Assembly: GCA_963930655.1 (NCBI GenBank)
Contig: OZ005611.1
Location: forward strand, 2,363,501 to 2,427,500
DNA: 64,000 nt
Origin: Myrica gale
Taxonomy: Eukaryota > Streptophyta > Magnoliopsida > Fagales > Myricaceae
Reading direction: 5' to 3'
The notes below the pieces were generated by a model that did not search any database, had not been told where the DNA came from, and worked only from the letters and a program-made list of their open reading frames with translations. Positions 12,795-24,741 of this stretch are shown here, in pieces (position 1 is the stretch's first letter; the number at the start of each line of letters is the position of its first letter). Position numbers and translations under genes: made by a program.

Positions 12795-12993
12795 AATGTA
12801 TACGTTGTTTTGTAAAATTTTAATGTTGTTAAAATTTGAAGTATTGGGTTTAGTGAAAAAGTGAAGAAATATGTAATTTTTTATATTTTTTGTAATGAAA
12901 AGTAATGATTCGATTGGGAGAGATAAATTATATTGTAATATTTTATTGTGTTAAAATTTTAGGAATAAATTTTTATAATGCAAACACAGGCAC
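12795..12993. repeat. Degenerate Harbinger-like MITE (reverse orientation)
   Basis: This carries the reverse complement of the family core: TTGGGTTTAGTGAAAAAGTG, then GGGAGAGATAAATTATATTG, ending ATGCAAACACAGGC. The target duplication is not clear. Confidence 0.5.
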
Positions 12994-12999
12994 ATACGA

Positions 13000-13794
13000 C
13001 CTTATGTACTGTATTAGTAAGTTGTGAAGTACGTCGGAATAAAGTAATTCTTTGCCATAGTGTTTGGTATGGGGGTCAACTTCAGGTGGTTAACGGACCA
13101 GGTTAAACCTGCTATCCTACAGCTGAAAAGGGATTGATGGAGATGGGGCCGGAGCGTATTTACCAGTGTTGACACGAGGTGTGTAGTGTCAAAGTCTAAT
13201 TTTCTTCTGGCTTTGAAAATAAGGGTGTCTAGCCTTGCACAAGCCCAAGCTAGCACACATCACATATGAGTCTTTCTTGTCAATATAGAGGGGGACACCC
13301 TAAGAGCCTTCAACCCATGAATAGAGAGAGAGAGAGAGAGACAGACAGCTTTAGCCGTGTGTGGTGGTGTCTGAGTGTCTCTCACGTTCACTCGTGTGAG
13401 TGATTTGGGTTATTTAGAGAGGAGGGCAAGGATAGTCGTAAAATAAGAGGGTCTAGTTAAGTAAAAATGTCATGGTGAGTCAGGGTGCTTAACTACTTTA
13501 AAGCACATTCTCTCTCTATCTTGAGAGTCCGAGTCTGTGAGAGGGAACTCAGGGAAGGTGATGTAGGTGTCTTTTAAGTTGTTTCGTGTTTCCTCTTCTG
13601 ACTTTGCTAAACTCCACTTTTTCCTTCCCTGTTCTCTCTCTCCGTCAACAAACTAATTTGCTTCTCGCTTTTGGTCCAAACACTGAACACAGGGATCTCC
13701 TTATTTTTTTTTCTTTTTTAATTCCTTTCTGGCCATAAAGAAGACTTTGTAACAGTCACTAGTTATCTACATTTGCAAGATAGGATATGAAGGA
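13000..13794 (+). promoter_or_regulatory. Upstream/5' UTR region of the MYB gene
   Basis: Between the MITE and the MYB start codon lie a GA repeat (13323-13342), CT-rich blocks (13501-13520, 13632-13645) and T-rich DNA, typical of plant leader and core-promoter DNA. No transcription start or TATA box can be fixed with confidence. Confidence 0.35.
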
Positions 13795-15610
13795 ATGACC
13801 AACAAGACTGTATATGCACCAAAAAACCCAAAGAACCTCAGCAGTTACGCACCCACTTCTTTCTCTTTATTTTCTTCATTGGGGATGGTTTATGCAGAGA
13901 TGGATGCACTCTCCCTCATTCCCAACTATGGAGAAGCTTCAGCAGTTTCTTCACAAGAAAGTTATATCTCTAAGAATTCTGATATGGAAAATGGGAGAGC
14001 TAGTTGGGGTTTTCCATTCATGGGGAACTCCATTACAAGAAGCTTTGAGGAACGCCATAACAGCAACGCGGGGGAGGGGAAGGTCTCTGACAGCGGAGAT
14101 GGGTCTGGGCAAAAAAGTGAAAACAGGAACCAGAATGTGGAACTAAATGATATTAACTCGAATGAGAATGCGGTCAGTGGGAAAGAAACAGATAGTGGTC
14201 ACTCAAAACTTTGTGCCAGAGGACATTGGAGGCCTGCTGAGGATACGAAGCTCAAGGAACTTGTGGCTCTTTATGGCCCTCAGAACTGGAACGTCATAGC
14301 AGATAAGTTGGAAGGAAGATCAGGTAAAGAACTGAGGGAAGGATAAATAAATTTCACGTTTAATTACTTGTTTACTTTATAACAACGTTTTTCTTTCATG
14401 CTCTTCGCTCCTTCGACTGAACTATTAACATAGTGCTGCGTTACTCCCTACTTTCTTATTAATCGTCATTTATTATCTTGGCTTATGTGGATTAAAAGGA
14501 AAGAGCTGCAGACTGAGATGGTTTAACCAGTTGGACCCAAGGATCAACAGAAGAGCTTTCACTGAAGAAGAAGAAGAACGGCTAATGCAAGCTCACAGAA
14601 TTTATGGCAATAAATGGGCAATGATAGCTAGGCTTTTCCCTGGAAGAACTGATAATGCAGTAAAGAACCATTGGCATGTTATAATGGCAAGGAAATATAG
14701 AGAACAATCCAGTGCTTACAGGAGGAGGAAACTGGGTCAATCCGTTTACAGAAGGGTGGAGGAAAATCCTAGCTTTGTCTGCAGAGATGCAGCCTCTAGA
14801 AGGGAACCACTACCATACTGTCTCAATCTCCCCAATGGAGGACTCAGCAATATTTCTACTTTCCCATTTGGAACAGTTAATGGTGCTGTTGGTGGGGTTT
14901 GTTATGGCTTAAATGGTTCATCACCTCTGACCATTGGAGGAGAAACAATCTCAATCAGCAAGGTTGGTCCTTACAGTTGTTTCTGTGCAGAGCAGACGCC
15001 TTTTGATTTCTTTCCAGGTGTGTCCTTTACCCCTCCTTTTCCTCTTAATCCTTTATGTTCCTATCTTTGTGTTTTGGGCTTCTGTTCTGTGCTCATTGGT
15101 GTAATTTTTAAAACTTGAATTAATTTCTCGTCCCATTCTTTGATCAATGTTCTTTTCGCTCTCTTTGCGGCAGAGTTAAGTTGATCATCTTGAGTCCACT
15201 TCCTTCTTTTGCATTTATCCTCGAGTGATGCCCTTTTTGTCACTCTTACAGTTGACTTACCCCACCCCACCTTTTAGTCATACTTTCTTTAGCTCACTAG
15301 TTCTTCATTGTATTCTTAAGGTCCCAAGAGCAATGACATTAAGGGCAGGTTCAGCCAGGGCAGACGTTGGGATAGGCCAAGTGATGAAGCTTACGAATCT
15401 GGTATCTCTCCCCACCACCCTCCGTTTTTCATGGCGATGAGACAGTCGAACAATCACGATGCTTGCAGTTTCTTAGACTCATCGACACCTGCACCTCATG
15501 TTTCAGCCAGTGAACCCTCATCATCAGCTGCTACAGAAAGCAGAGTAGCCAGCCATTTTGAGACCATTCCACCACCTTTCATTGACTTTCTTGGGGTAGG
15601 AGCCACATGA
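13795..15610 (+). CDS. R2R3-MYB transcription factor, subgroup 21 (MYB56/105/117-like)
   Basis: Three exons join in frame: 13795-14323, 14499-15017 and 15321-15610, with GT-AG introns of 175 and 303 bp, giving about 445 residues from the first ATG. A start at 13885 or 13900 is possible and would remove a low-complexity leader. R2 (about 140-191) contains [17 protein letters not shown] and [17 protein letters not shown], spanning intron 1. R3 (about 192-245) contains [22 protein letters not shown] and NAVKNHWHV, with the usual replacement of the first Trp. RGHWRPAED and [13 protein letters not shown] are diagnostic of the MYB52/54/56/69/105/110/117 group, as is the C-terminal [11 protein letters not shown]. 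Members act in the nucleus in organ-boundary formation, cell-wall or seed-size control. Which paralogue this is cannot be told here. Confidence 0.93.
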
Positions 15611-16845
15611 AGTTTAGAAGCAAATGAAAAGCTTAAAAAGTGTTTCACAGAATCATCAAAAGTGTGCCTAAACGTGGATGTGATCCAAGATGAATGAAGA
15701 AGCCATTAGGGGTAAACAGAAAGGATTGTTGTTCCAATTGGGTGACAGTACAAAATCTGCATCAGTTTGTTGAAGCCATGTCCCCACTACCTTTTTCTTG
15801 TAACCCCCTTACATGAAACTCTTTTCCCTAGGTGAAACAATAAGTTCAATGTTATTTGTCCAAGACTCAAAAAGTTCCAGTTGCTCACCCAAGAAAAAAA
15901 AAGTAGGCCCCTAAGCCATGTCATCTTTCTCTCACATTTTCCTTGTCATATTTCTCTCACATTTTTGTTTTTGGAAGGGCTTGCCCAAGAATTGACGACG
16001 ATGATTGAGATTTGAGATGGACCATTTGCACAGAAAAATTTCGAAGATTATATTAGTCTTTAAAAATAGGACCATTGCAGAGGAACTTCTATTGATCGTC
16101 CGATCCTTTTAAACAAAGAGCACAGCTGGCATTCCTTCTAAAAAAGACAAGGGAAGTACACCAGGATCAAACGAGCAGAGATGGCGGAAGGGCAGAGAGA
16201 TCAGATAAAGGAACCCCAAACGGGTCAATAATCTCAATTTATTGAACTTGTTTTAGTTTCCGTAGAATGATTCACGCTTCATATATATTAGCCGCTGAAA
16301 ATCACACTCTGAACGGATACTTAGACAAGGTTGTTTGGCTTGTCGCTTCAAATTGCGTGAAAAAGGGTTGAGAAACTGTGTGGGGGAGAAATCATCATCA
16401 TGGGGATGACGAAAATGATGAGGCTAACAAGGACACAAAGGTATTGGAACGATTCAGAACATCCTTTTCTCATGGTCCTGCAAAGCTCAGGCACAAATTC
16501 TGCAACCAATACCGTCACCTCCCATGCATTCATGATGGATACTGTTCAACCCCTTCCATCGTCAGCAGAATATCCTAAGACTTCATGCCACCCACATGGG
16601 GGTAGCTGTTTCAAACTGCCTTACGTAGTGATGTTGATCCAAAATTTTCCAACATCACTTACTTATTTGTTTATATGAGAATACCCAATCTGATAACATT
16701 TTCTTCGAGGTTGTTTGGACTGGTAAGTAGGTATGCTCTGATCTCTATTGTATCTATCTACGCTGCTGAACTTACATCTCCGAAGTAACAACCTAGACCT
16801 CGGAATGTAGTTTTATTTTATTTTTTTTCCAATTCGATGTAACAC
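15611..16845. other. MYB 3' flank and intergenic DNA
   Basis: Downstream of the MYB stop there are plausible 3' UTR sequences (AATAAG near 15838) and then unique DNA without a recognised gene. Frames at 16348-16678 have no family match. Confidence 0.4.
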
Positions 16846-16969
16846 TTTTTTTTTGAAAGAAATGAAGTACATTATTAATAAACAAAAGGAGCACAAGAGT
16901 TTAGGGTGGGTCAGACCCATTAAACTTCCAAATACAAGAAAACATAGGAGGTATGTGGCCATTAAACTT
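16846..16969 (-). mobile_element. Short 5'-truncated non-LTR insertion, 124 bp
   Basis: Read on the minus strand it ends with ATGTACTTCATTTCTTTC followed by an A tail, a typical plant LINE 3' end. GATGTAACAC lies directly on both sides (16836-16845 and 16970-16979), a 10-bp target duplication. Confidence 0.65.
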
Positions 16970-16979
16970 GATGTAACAC

Positions 16980-19134
16980 CCGATCCAACAACCTTGTGGA
17001 CATATTTTTTTTCATGAATAAAAAAATGTTGACATGGTCCTCATTTGGGGTGACCACTTAAATTATGACACGTTCTATCTCATGAGGGATTGTCTATGCA
17101 TGGACTCTTGCATTTTCTTTTTGTAACTGGATGTTCGGATCAACTTACGCATACCTTGACTAATCTTGAAGTGCTTCCGTCCCCTACAAATCAGTCAATT
17201 ACTGGACCAAAGGCCTTGAAGGTGACCCCTAAAGATTGATAGCACTTATAAAGATTTGAACTTGAGACTTTGAAATGAGCTGAGAGCAAACCACCAAACT
17301 TTAACCCCTAAATCCACCCTTTGAGGTTTATGTACGGTTGCATTTGATGCTACATAGCTGAATGTCATCTGGACCTTTTCTAATTGATGCATTATTAGAT
17401 AAATGTGGTATTATGGTGGTTTACCCAACTAGAAAGTTTCGATTTTTGTTCTTTCTCCCTTCACGATTTATGCTTAAAAAGTAAAACCCATGAAAATAGC
17501 AGTAATTGAAAACTTATTGAACTCATTGGTTGATATCAGCACCGTTATTTATTGAATTTTATCTGCACCCCTTGGCATGTTAGTAATTAACTTATAGACA
17601 TAGTGTCTAATCCATCTCCAAATTTTTTATTTTTCATGGCAAACAAATTTGTTTAGTTTTTACCATTTTTCAAAATATTTCTCCATAAAATATCAGATAA
17701 TATGCGAAACATGCATGTAATTTCAGATGTTAGATTGAGAAACTTGCATTGAATTAAGAAAAGCAAAAACAGGAAAAACCACTACACACCCAATAAACCA
17801 GTCCTATCCATCGCCATCTACAAGCTCCTCAGTTATTGCATCAACCTGACTCCCATACGCCCTGTTGCTTAACCATCAGTACCCTCAGTACTACACCCAT
17901 GATCTCCTTCCCAGTCAACCTCTCTTCCTGCATGCTTAACATTCTAGTTTCTTCGAAAGTCTAAAATATCTCAAGGAGAGCACCAAGGTGACGTTTTCCT
18001 CTTTGTTTCAACGTACAGTTATTTATAATACAAATTTTTAATTTCAAGTGAATTTTATTTTAGTGAAGTAATTTAGTTTTCAATTTTTGGTTACTAAATA
18101 TTCCAACAGGCCGTAAAAAGGAGCGTTCTACAAGTCTGAAAAGGGAGAGAAGAAAGCTCAGAAGAGCGAGACAATCCGAAAAACATAAAAGCCCATAAAT
18201 CCTGGCCCACTTCTAAGCGACCTAACATATGACGAATGTTGGAGGCGGTTTGGAAGCTCGATTTCAGCTTCCAGCCCTCTTTGATCATCTGAAACCTCGT
18301 CAATTTTCTTGTTGATCATCTGATACAAAAATGAATATACTTTCACATGGAGGAAAAGGATAGGATATGGGCTAAAAGTGAAAATAGGCCTACTTCATTA
18401 TTGTTAATAACTATTTATATTTTAATATATATATATATATATATATTTAATTTTCGATATAGGCCTTATTTGTTGTACTCATTCGCACATTAGGAAAACC
18501 ACTTTCTTGTCTCTCTGCGCGATGGGGCGGGGCGGGGCTGGTGGTAAAAAACCAGCCACCACCCTTGGCAAAAGTCACTCGGCCAACATTGCTGCCTTCC
18601 CCCACCTCGTTTTCTTCATGACGCTTGATGATGGTTATGAGGACCAAATATAAAGCTCTGTAACATCCTCCCAGAAACCTAAACACCATCTTTTCGAAAG
18701 AGAAGGTCTAAGCCTAGAGCAGTATTTTCACTCTTACTTAATTGATGCAAACGAAGTAATGGTAAAATCTTGTTTCTTCCATCCAATACATGCATATCCG
18801 CAAACGCATCTGATATACTTGGGTTGATTCAAGTATTTGAGATTTGTCATTGCAATCCAGCTCGATCAATACGTTCATAATTAATTACGCTAAATCAGTT
18901 CGAAGTCGATATGAAGATTGGGTGCAATGAATTTCTCTTGTTATCCAAAGAACCGTGAGCCTATGATCAAAATTGATCAAGTATCCTGAGTTTGTCGTTG
19001 TGGTCTCAACCAGATCCATGCATTCTCAGTTAGGCTGAGTTCGTCATAATATGATGCAAAGGTACTTGTGTGTGACCAATTTTCCTTGTGACACAAAAAT
19101 AAAAAACTTTTCTCCATACAAGTATTTTTGTTAT
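16980..19134. other. Intergenic, nothing recognised
   Basis: Unique-looking A+T-rich DNA with an AT microsatellite at about 18428-18447. No gene, RNA gene or repeat termini were recognised. Confidence 0.45.
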
Positions 19135-19137
19135 TTT

Positions 19138-19317
19138 GGGGGTGTTTGTTGGTGGAAATTTCGGAGAATATTCCCAAAATTTTGGGAATCTTTACTTTAT
19201 TGGGATTTATTGGGGTTTGTGAAAAGTAGAGTGTGTGTGTAAAAGTTAAAAATTTTGGAGTGTGTTTGTTTTGTTGGAAATTTCGAACCCCAAAATTTTG
19301 GGGAAACAAACACCCCC
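19138..19317. mobile_element. Harbinger/Tourist-like MITE, 180 bp
   Basis: Perfect short inverted ends GGGGGTGTTTGTT and AACAAACACCCCC-type, with TTT on each side (19135-19137, 19318-19320). Its interior is the reverse complement of the copy at 1130-1312 with good similarity. Confidence 0.7.
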
Positions 19318-19320
19318 TTT

Positions 19321-20012
19321 GTATTGTGACACGTGGTTTAGGATTTTATTGAGGTGATAAATATAAAAATAACAACATTTTGAGTCCTCGCAAGTGAAAG
19401 AAGAAGATACGTCATGCTCGCACTCTTGCGTGATAATAGAACTCCGTAACAAGCTAATTAATTTGAAGTCCTAATTGAGCACATCACTTTCATGGCCTTA
19501 AAATTGCTAAACCCCTAGAGTACTTTCAGAGCCACGAGAAACTTTCCAAGTTGCTCAGCCTAGGCCTATAAAAAAGTTCTTACTAATTCCCTTTTGGGTA
19601 ATTAGTCAAAGAAGTCATGTATTAACGTGTGTTCAATATAACAGTGCTTTACTAACCCTAAAACCTGACATGATCAAATTGCCTCTCTGCATGCCCTACC
19701 AATTACGAAAACCACCATGGATGTATGCATGTATGGCATGAAATGCCATCTTGAAGGAATACATTAAATTATAGAACAATATTTATATAAGTATCTAAAT
19801 ATGCAAACAATGTCTTCATGGATACAATCCCCGCATTAGCAAATGAGAATACACGTGCAAATTTCGACTGAACGAGAAGACTAGCAAGCCCACACACACA
19901 CGACAAAAAAAAGAAGGGAAAAATAGAAAGGAGAAGAGAGAAGGGCCAAATACGCCACGACTCAGACATATATACTTAATGAATGTCAGCTGCAGGGACG
20001 ATCATGGGGCAT
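19321..20012. other. Intergenic / 3' flank of the calmodulin-like gene
   Basis: No second gene is recognised. The right part is probably the 3' UTR of the minus-strand gene that follows. Confidence 0.4.
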
Positions 20013-20570
20013 TTAGCGAAAACTCTTCTCCATAAAATTCACAAACTCACCAAAATCAATCAGTCCGTCTCCATTCTCATCCACTGCCCTGATCATGTTT
20101 CTGCATTCCTCCACTTCGGACCCGTCCTCTAGGCCCATATCGCATAGAACTTTTCGCAACTCTTTCGCATCTATAAACCCGTCTTTGTTCGCATCAAACA
20201 CGTCGAAGGCTTCCTTCACCTCGTCCAAACTAGGCCCATCTTCAAATAGTTCCGAAAGTTCATGCGCACCAATTCGCTCCTGAATCTCCTCTCCATCCGG
20301 GTCATAATCTAGTCCTAGTACTTCCATCACTCTCTCTACGTTTTTTCCGCTTAGTTTTTCATCCTCTCCCTTTTCACGAATGCAAAACTGCTGGTTCAGT
20401 GTTTCGGTTCTCAGGTTTGCCATTTTGGTCCAAACCTTCCACTTAGTGGAGGCATACTCCAGCAGGGTTTGAAGATAGGAGTAGAAATTTGAGAAGCAAC
20501 TATGAATTCTAATATCCCAGCAGAGAATTCTGACGGATAACGCTGCATAATTCGTTACTTTCTTTTCCAT
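20013..20570 (-). CDS. Calmodulin-like calcium sensor (CML45/46-type), 185 aa
   Basis: This is an intronless frame of 185 residues. Two canonical EF-hand loops are present: DANKDGFIDAKE (126-137) and DENGDGLIDFGE (164-175), with Asp at loop position 1 and Glu at position 12. An earlier pair is reduced to a poor remnant around 74-111 (GKNVERVMEVLGL). The N-terminal 60 residues are not EF-hand and carry no clear membrane anchor. The ending GEFVNFMEKSFR and the overall layout match plant CML45/46/47 proteins, which bind calcium and relay stress or defence signals. On the minus strand a TATTTATA box lies about 85 bp upstream. Assignment to the CML family is firm; the paralogue is inferred. Confidence 0.9.
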   Translation of the reverse strand: MEKKVTNYAALSVRILCWDIRIHSCFSNFYSYLQTLLEYASTKWKVWTKMANLRTETLNQQFCIREKGEDEKLSGKNVERVMEVLGLDYDPDGEEIQERIGAHELSELFEDGPSLDEVKEAFDVFDANKDGFIDAKELRKVLCDMGLEDGSEVEECRNMIRAVDENGDGLIDFGEFVNFMEKSFR

Positions 20571-21615
20571 GACTCAAAGAGAGGACGACAGAGAGAGTGG
20601 AGGCAGAGTTTGGATAATATACAAGTACTGTTGTTGATGCAAGGGTATGAATATAAATATGTGCTTTGGGTTGGACTGATCATAAAATAGCTCGGCTTCT
20701 GGAGGAAGCGTCAACGTCGTTAACTTCTTGAGGGGGAAAGACAGACTGTATCATGCCAGAACTTTCGTGGAAACAATGGTGATGATGCAACAGAATTCTC
20801 TAAAAGGGCAACGACGAAAAGTGCTACTTCTAATTTGCATTAAAATAATAGGTAATTGAGAAGTTGAATTTGTACATAGTTATTTTGTACTGTAACATGG
20901 AATTCTTTGGAGAACCATAGTTATGATCTATCTTTGATTTCAATTTTTTTGCCCTTGTCGAAGTTTCCGAGAGCAATTTTGCTTTCTGTCGAAGCGAACG
21001 CGGAATTGGAAAACTATTTCCTGGAACTTCCTGGAAATTTGTTGGACTGCTCAACTCCCACGTATCCTTTATTCCTTTACATGTATGATCAGCGTGTCAA
21101 TTGACTGAAGTCGGTCTATTTTCCGAGGGTTCAGATATCATTCTTGAATGTCGATCATTTTTTAAGAATTCCTCATTCGATTTTCAAATTAATAATAGAG
21201 GTACATGAGTTTATAATTTTTTTTATTAAAAACACCATTCTTTAAAATTTTATTTTTAAAGTTAAATTCACGCGTCAATTTCAATCATAAGTTTTCTTAA
21301 AAATAAAATCATGTGACTTATAATTTTTAAATTTTTTTAATTTTTTTTTAAAATAATTTAATTTCTTTTAAATATAACTCACATTCTTTAATTTTTAAGT
21401 GACACGTGTCAATTTATGATTGGTATTGACGTGTGTAAAAGTATGACAAAAAGACTTATTTGATGAAAATACAAATTTAAGGACTTTTACTATAAATTTG
21501 AAAACTTAAAGAACTAAAATGGTTAAAACTCAGGCCCAAATAGGTAGTAACCCTTTATTTAACTTAGTGAATGTGATTTGTTGGCCTCTTCGTCTCTCTC
21601 TCTGTCTCTCATTTG
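20571..21615. other. CML promoter and A+T-rich intergenic DNA
   Basis: The first few hundred bases hold the presumed CML promoter (minus-strand TATA-like TATTTATA near 20653-20660). About 21130-21560 is A+T-rich with imperfect inverted segments like the foldback element at 2916-3406, but its ends were not defined. Confidence 0.4.
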
Positions 21616-21620
21616 TTTCC

Positions 21621-21699
21621 TGTTAGATAATATAGTTCAAATAATAAAATATTTCCCTTACTATTAGCTTAAGCTTTTGGGATGAGTGGTAGATTCACA
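21621..21699 (+). repeat. TRIM left LTR, 79 bp
   Basis: Starts TGTTAGATAATATAG and ends GGTAGATTCACA; it differs from the right LTR at a few positions. Confidence 0.9.
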
Positions 21700-21822
21700 T
21701 GGTATCAGAGCTAAGGTCCTGAGTTCGAGATCTGACTCCGCACTCTACCCCAATTTCAATTAAATATTGCACGTGTTGGGCCTCCCAATTAAAGGAGAAT
21801 CCGGCTCACACGTGAATGAGAG

Positions 21823-21901
21823 TATTAGAGAATATAATTCAAATAATAAAATATTTCCCTTCCTATTAACTTAAACTTTTGGGATGAGTGGTAGATTCAC
21901 A
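21823..21901 (+). repeat. TRIM right LTR, 79 bp
   Basis: Same length as the left LTR; its first dinucleotide has decayed from TG to TA. Confidence 0.9.
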
Positions 21902-21906
21902 TTTCC

Positions 21907-23611
21907 TTTAAGACAAAAAGACCCCAATGTAGAGCAGTAGAGAGGAATATTTATCCCGATTCCTTAAAAGGAAAATAGGAGGGCAGGTATGGCCCATATA
22001 GTAATTAGACTCATTTATTTTTATTTTAAAAAATTAGAATATTATTTTATATATAACTAATTGTGATTCTCTATGTTATAATAGTTTCCACTTTCAGAGA
22101 AAAATATATATGCTTCTTCTATACATATTTTGATTATGATTGCCTATTTTGCTCAGAAAAAGGAACAAAATGATTGTCTATTTTCCAGGAGTTGTAAGTT
22201 CTACGTTATATTGGGCCTTACCCTTTTTTTTTCCTTAGTTATATTGGGCCTTACCTTAATAACTGAATTTGATAAGACTTTTCCGGTCATTGTCAATAAG
22301 GAGTGGATGAGACTTGAATTAGAAAGAATCCTATCCAATACACACAGGAGTAGGTTAGAAGGATGTGAAATCTGCTATCAACTTCCTTGCAGCTCACAGT
22401 ATTTGTAATCTGCTTGCGCTTTTTGGAACTCCTGTAGTTTTAGAAATATCAGGATAATCCGTGGTAGTTTCGGACACTGACGTGACAAAATTCATAATTT
22501 GGACTCTAAAATAATATTGACTCAATAGTTTACTAGCCAAAAGTAAAGGGTTCGGATGGGCACCAAAAAGCTGGGGCTTTGCTTGATTTTGTAAGTTGTT
22601 CGGCCTGCTGCAACTTCGGACCTGGCCTAGGCTTTGCCCTTTTCTAGTTCGTCAGCCCCCACAAGCTACTTTACTTTCACACCTATATCATGAGATTTAT
22701 ACATCATTGTGACAGGAGCTAAGCCAATATTTAGAAATAAAAGAACGAGTACTCAGCTTTGGTGACGGGGCTGATCACATTTTATTTTCTTTGTCTTGAC
22801 CTAGACTCTAGCGAGTGATATTTGCCAATTGGAAGGAAAGGAAAGGAAAGGAAAGGCCCATGAAGCAAAAGTGGCACTTGGGTTCCCCCTTCCCCCAATC
22901 ATCGAGTGTCAATGATCTTATCGCTTGCTTACTTTCTAAGTCTTTTTCTAAAGCTCAATTGCTTTCTGTCCCAACTACTTTTACCTAACGCGTGATAACT
23001 CAAATGGGTGATTTCCTTTTAGTATTCTCTTTTCCAAGCTGTGGAAGTCGTGATGTTGGGAATCTACTTTGTTATCAATTTTCTTGGCATCTCTATCAGC
23101 TGAGTCTTTTCCCACTAGCATAGACGAAGGAAGTTAAAAAACATATCAAGACTGAGGACGTCGTTCTATGTGCCGTGTACCTTTTTTTTCTTGCCTGCGC
23201 TTTCGGGTGGGAAGGTAAAAGTACATTGCCAGACTTTTTTTTCCCTGGGAAAAGAACGCGTCTCTTCTGATATACTTCCAGAGCACTTCAAGTGGAGGCT
23301 TGAATGTTAATCTTCTGAGATGGATATGCCAGAACAAGGTTCTCATTTTCTGCAGATTCAATTCAAACTTTTGAAGTTTGAAGCTAGCCCTTATCTGATC
23401 TACGATTTGACATTGTTTATTGTCGTAAAAACTCCACCTAGGAGGTAGGGACGAAGCCAGAAATTTTTTTCCGGGGGGCCGAAATACAATTATAACCAAA
23501 ATTTTCATGATCTTTTCTAATATATATATATATATATCCAGGACACTTGCCATATTTTCAAGTCACGTGATACTTATTTACAAAAAAAAAAGTCACGTGA
23601 TACTTTTGTAT
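21907..23611. other. Intergenic, nothing recognised
   Basis: No gene was recognised. A GGAAA microsatellite lies at about 22832-22855 and a TA microsatellite at about 23519-23537. Confidence 0.45.
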
Positions 23612-23614
23612 TTA

Positions 23615-23799
23615 GGTTGTGTTTGTGTTGGAATATTTTTTGTGTTGGGTTTTGTGTTGGTATTGGATTTAGTGAAAAAGTGAAGAGATGTAATTTTTTA
23701 TATTTTTTGTAATTTTTTTTATGGGAGAGAGAGATTACATTGTAGTATTTTATTAGGAGAGAGAATATTTTGGGGAAAATTGTGTTAGCAAACGCAGCC
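23615..23799. mobile_element. Harbinger/Tourist-like MITE, 185 bp
   Basis: Ends GGTTGTGTTTG and CAAACGCAGCC are inverted, with TTA on each side (23612-23614 and 23800-23802). It has the reverse orientation of the family core (ATTTAGTGAAAAAGTGAAGA, GGGAGAGAGAGATTACATTG). Confidence 0.75.
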
Positions 23800-24052
23800 T
23801 TAATATAATTCCATGCACCATAAACTTTAAGACCGGTCACCCTCAAAAGAGGGATTAGTGATGTCTTGGCGTTTGTTTGTCTAAATTTTGTTACTTCAAA
23901 ATTTCGGGTCTAATTAAAAAATTAAAAAATAATTTATTTATTCTCATGAAAAAATTTATTTTCATTATAATATTCATTCAAATCTTCTGTTTTTTCATTT
24001 TTTTTCATTAACTCTCATAAAATAATATATTTCTCCTCATTAAATCGTATGT

Positions 24053-24245
24053 TTTTTGGAATTCAAATTCATAACATGTATACATGATCTTAAAAACAAG
24101 TATTAGTAATACGTGAGTTAAAGTATATGACTCACCTAGGTTGCCTCAATGGTTAGGGCAAATAAGAGGTCGTGTGGTTGAGACGTACAGTCTCAGGTTT
24201 GATTCTTCATATAACACAAATGACGCTTACTATCTACTCTTCATT
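24053..24245 (+). repeat. Dispersed tRNA-like (SINE-like) repeat, copy 1
   Basis: The sequence GGTTGCCTCAATGGTTAGGG resembles a pol III A box region and GGTTTGATTCTT a B box, spaced as in tRNA-derived SINEs. A second copy with the same flanking sequence (GGAATTCAAATTCATAACAT, CACCTAGGTTGCCTC) lies at 34946-35105. Neither can fold as a functional tRNA. Confidence 0.5.
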
Positions 24246-24339
24246 AAACACACTTTCATTGTAGTTCTCAGTCGATACTCTTACTTTCTCTCGAATCATA
24301 ATATTATTATTTGATCAAATAAATTATTTATTTCTCTTG

Positions 24340-24565
24340 AAATATTTTGTTCATTTTTACACGTCTTTTTTTTAGAGGGCTTACATCCATTATGTGGCAT
24401 AGGGGTTACATCTCGTATGAAACTTAATATTATACCACTTCTATGAATCACTCTTAATGCTGCATCTCTTTCGAGACCGGGGCCTTTTATCATGACTTCT
24501 GCTTGTTGCATACCTTGATCGACTACTGACGGAATAACATTTCCTGATGCAGTTTGGGCGGCAAA
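24340..24565 (-). pseudogene. rps11: Nuclear insertion of plastid rps11 (3' part)
   Basis: The minus strand encodes the C-terminal half of plastid ribosomal protein S11: [39 protein letters not shown] and [20 protein letters not shown] are visible. The normal stop after the terminal basic stretch is lost, and the frame runs into what in plastid genomes is the rps11-rpoA spacer (GAACAAAAT, AGAGAAATAAAT). The N-terminal half is missing and unrelated A+T-rich DNA takes its place. Position among nuclear transposons, truncation and substitutions at conserved sites indicate a decayed plastid-to-nucleus transfer (NUPT). Confidence 0.85.
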
Positions 24566-24741
24566 ATAAAAATTTCTCTCTCTCATTTTCTCTGAGTCAA
24601 ATGAGTTGAAAAAACTAAAAGAAAAAAAAACAAAAAACTAATGCAAATGTTTTCAATATGTGGAAAAAAATTCAATTTATTTTTTCAATCTATTTTGAGA
24701 CGTGGTCATGGGAACCCTACTCGGTCTTCCCCAACCTTGTT

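Larger units (their letters stand above)
21621..21901 (+). mobile_element. Complete TRIM (miniature LTR retrotransposon), 281 bp
   Basis: Two 79-bp direct LTRs lie at 21621-21699 and 21823-21901. The first starts TGTTAG and both end CA. Immediately after the left LTR is TGGTATCAGAGC (21700-21711), the primer-binding site complementary to plant initiator tRNA-Met. The interior is only 123 bp and encodes nothing. TTTCC flanks the element on both sides (21616-21620 and 21902-21906), a 5-bp target duplication. All the diagnostic parts of a TRIM are present, so it must have been mobilised by proteins from elsewhere. Confidence 0.92.

Noticed and set aside
13323-13342. GA repeat as CRISPR-like or satellite array
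   Set aside because: It is a simple dinucleotide microsatellite in a plant leader region; no spacer structure exists anywhere in the window.
24120-24200. Possible tRNA gene from B-box-like GGTTTGATTC
   Set aside because: No cloverleaf or acceptor stem can be formed, and a second diverged copy shows it is a dispersed repeat.
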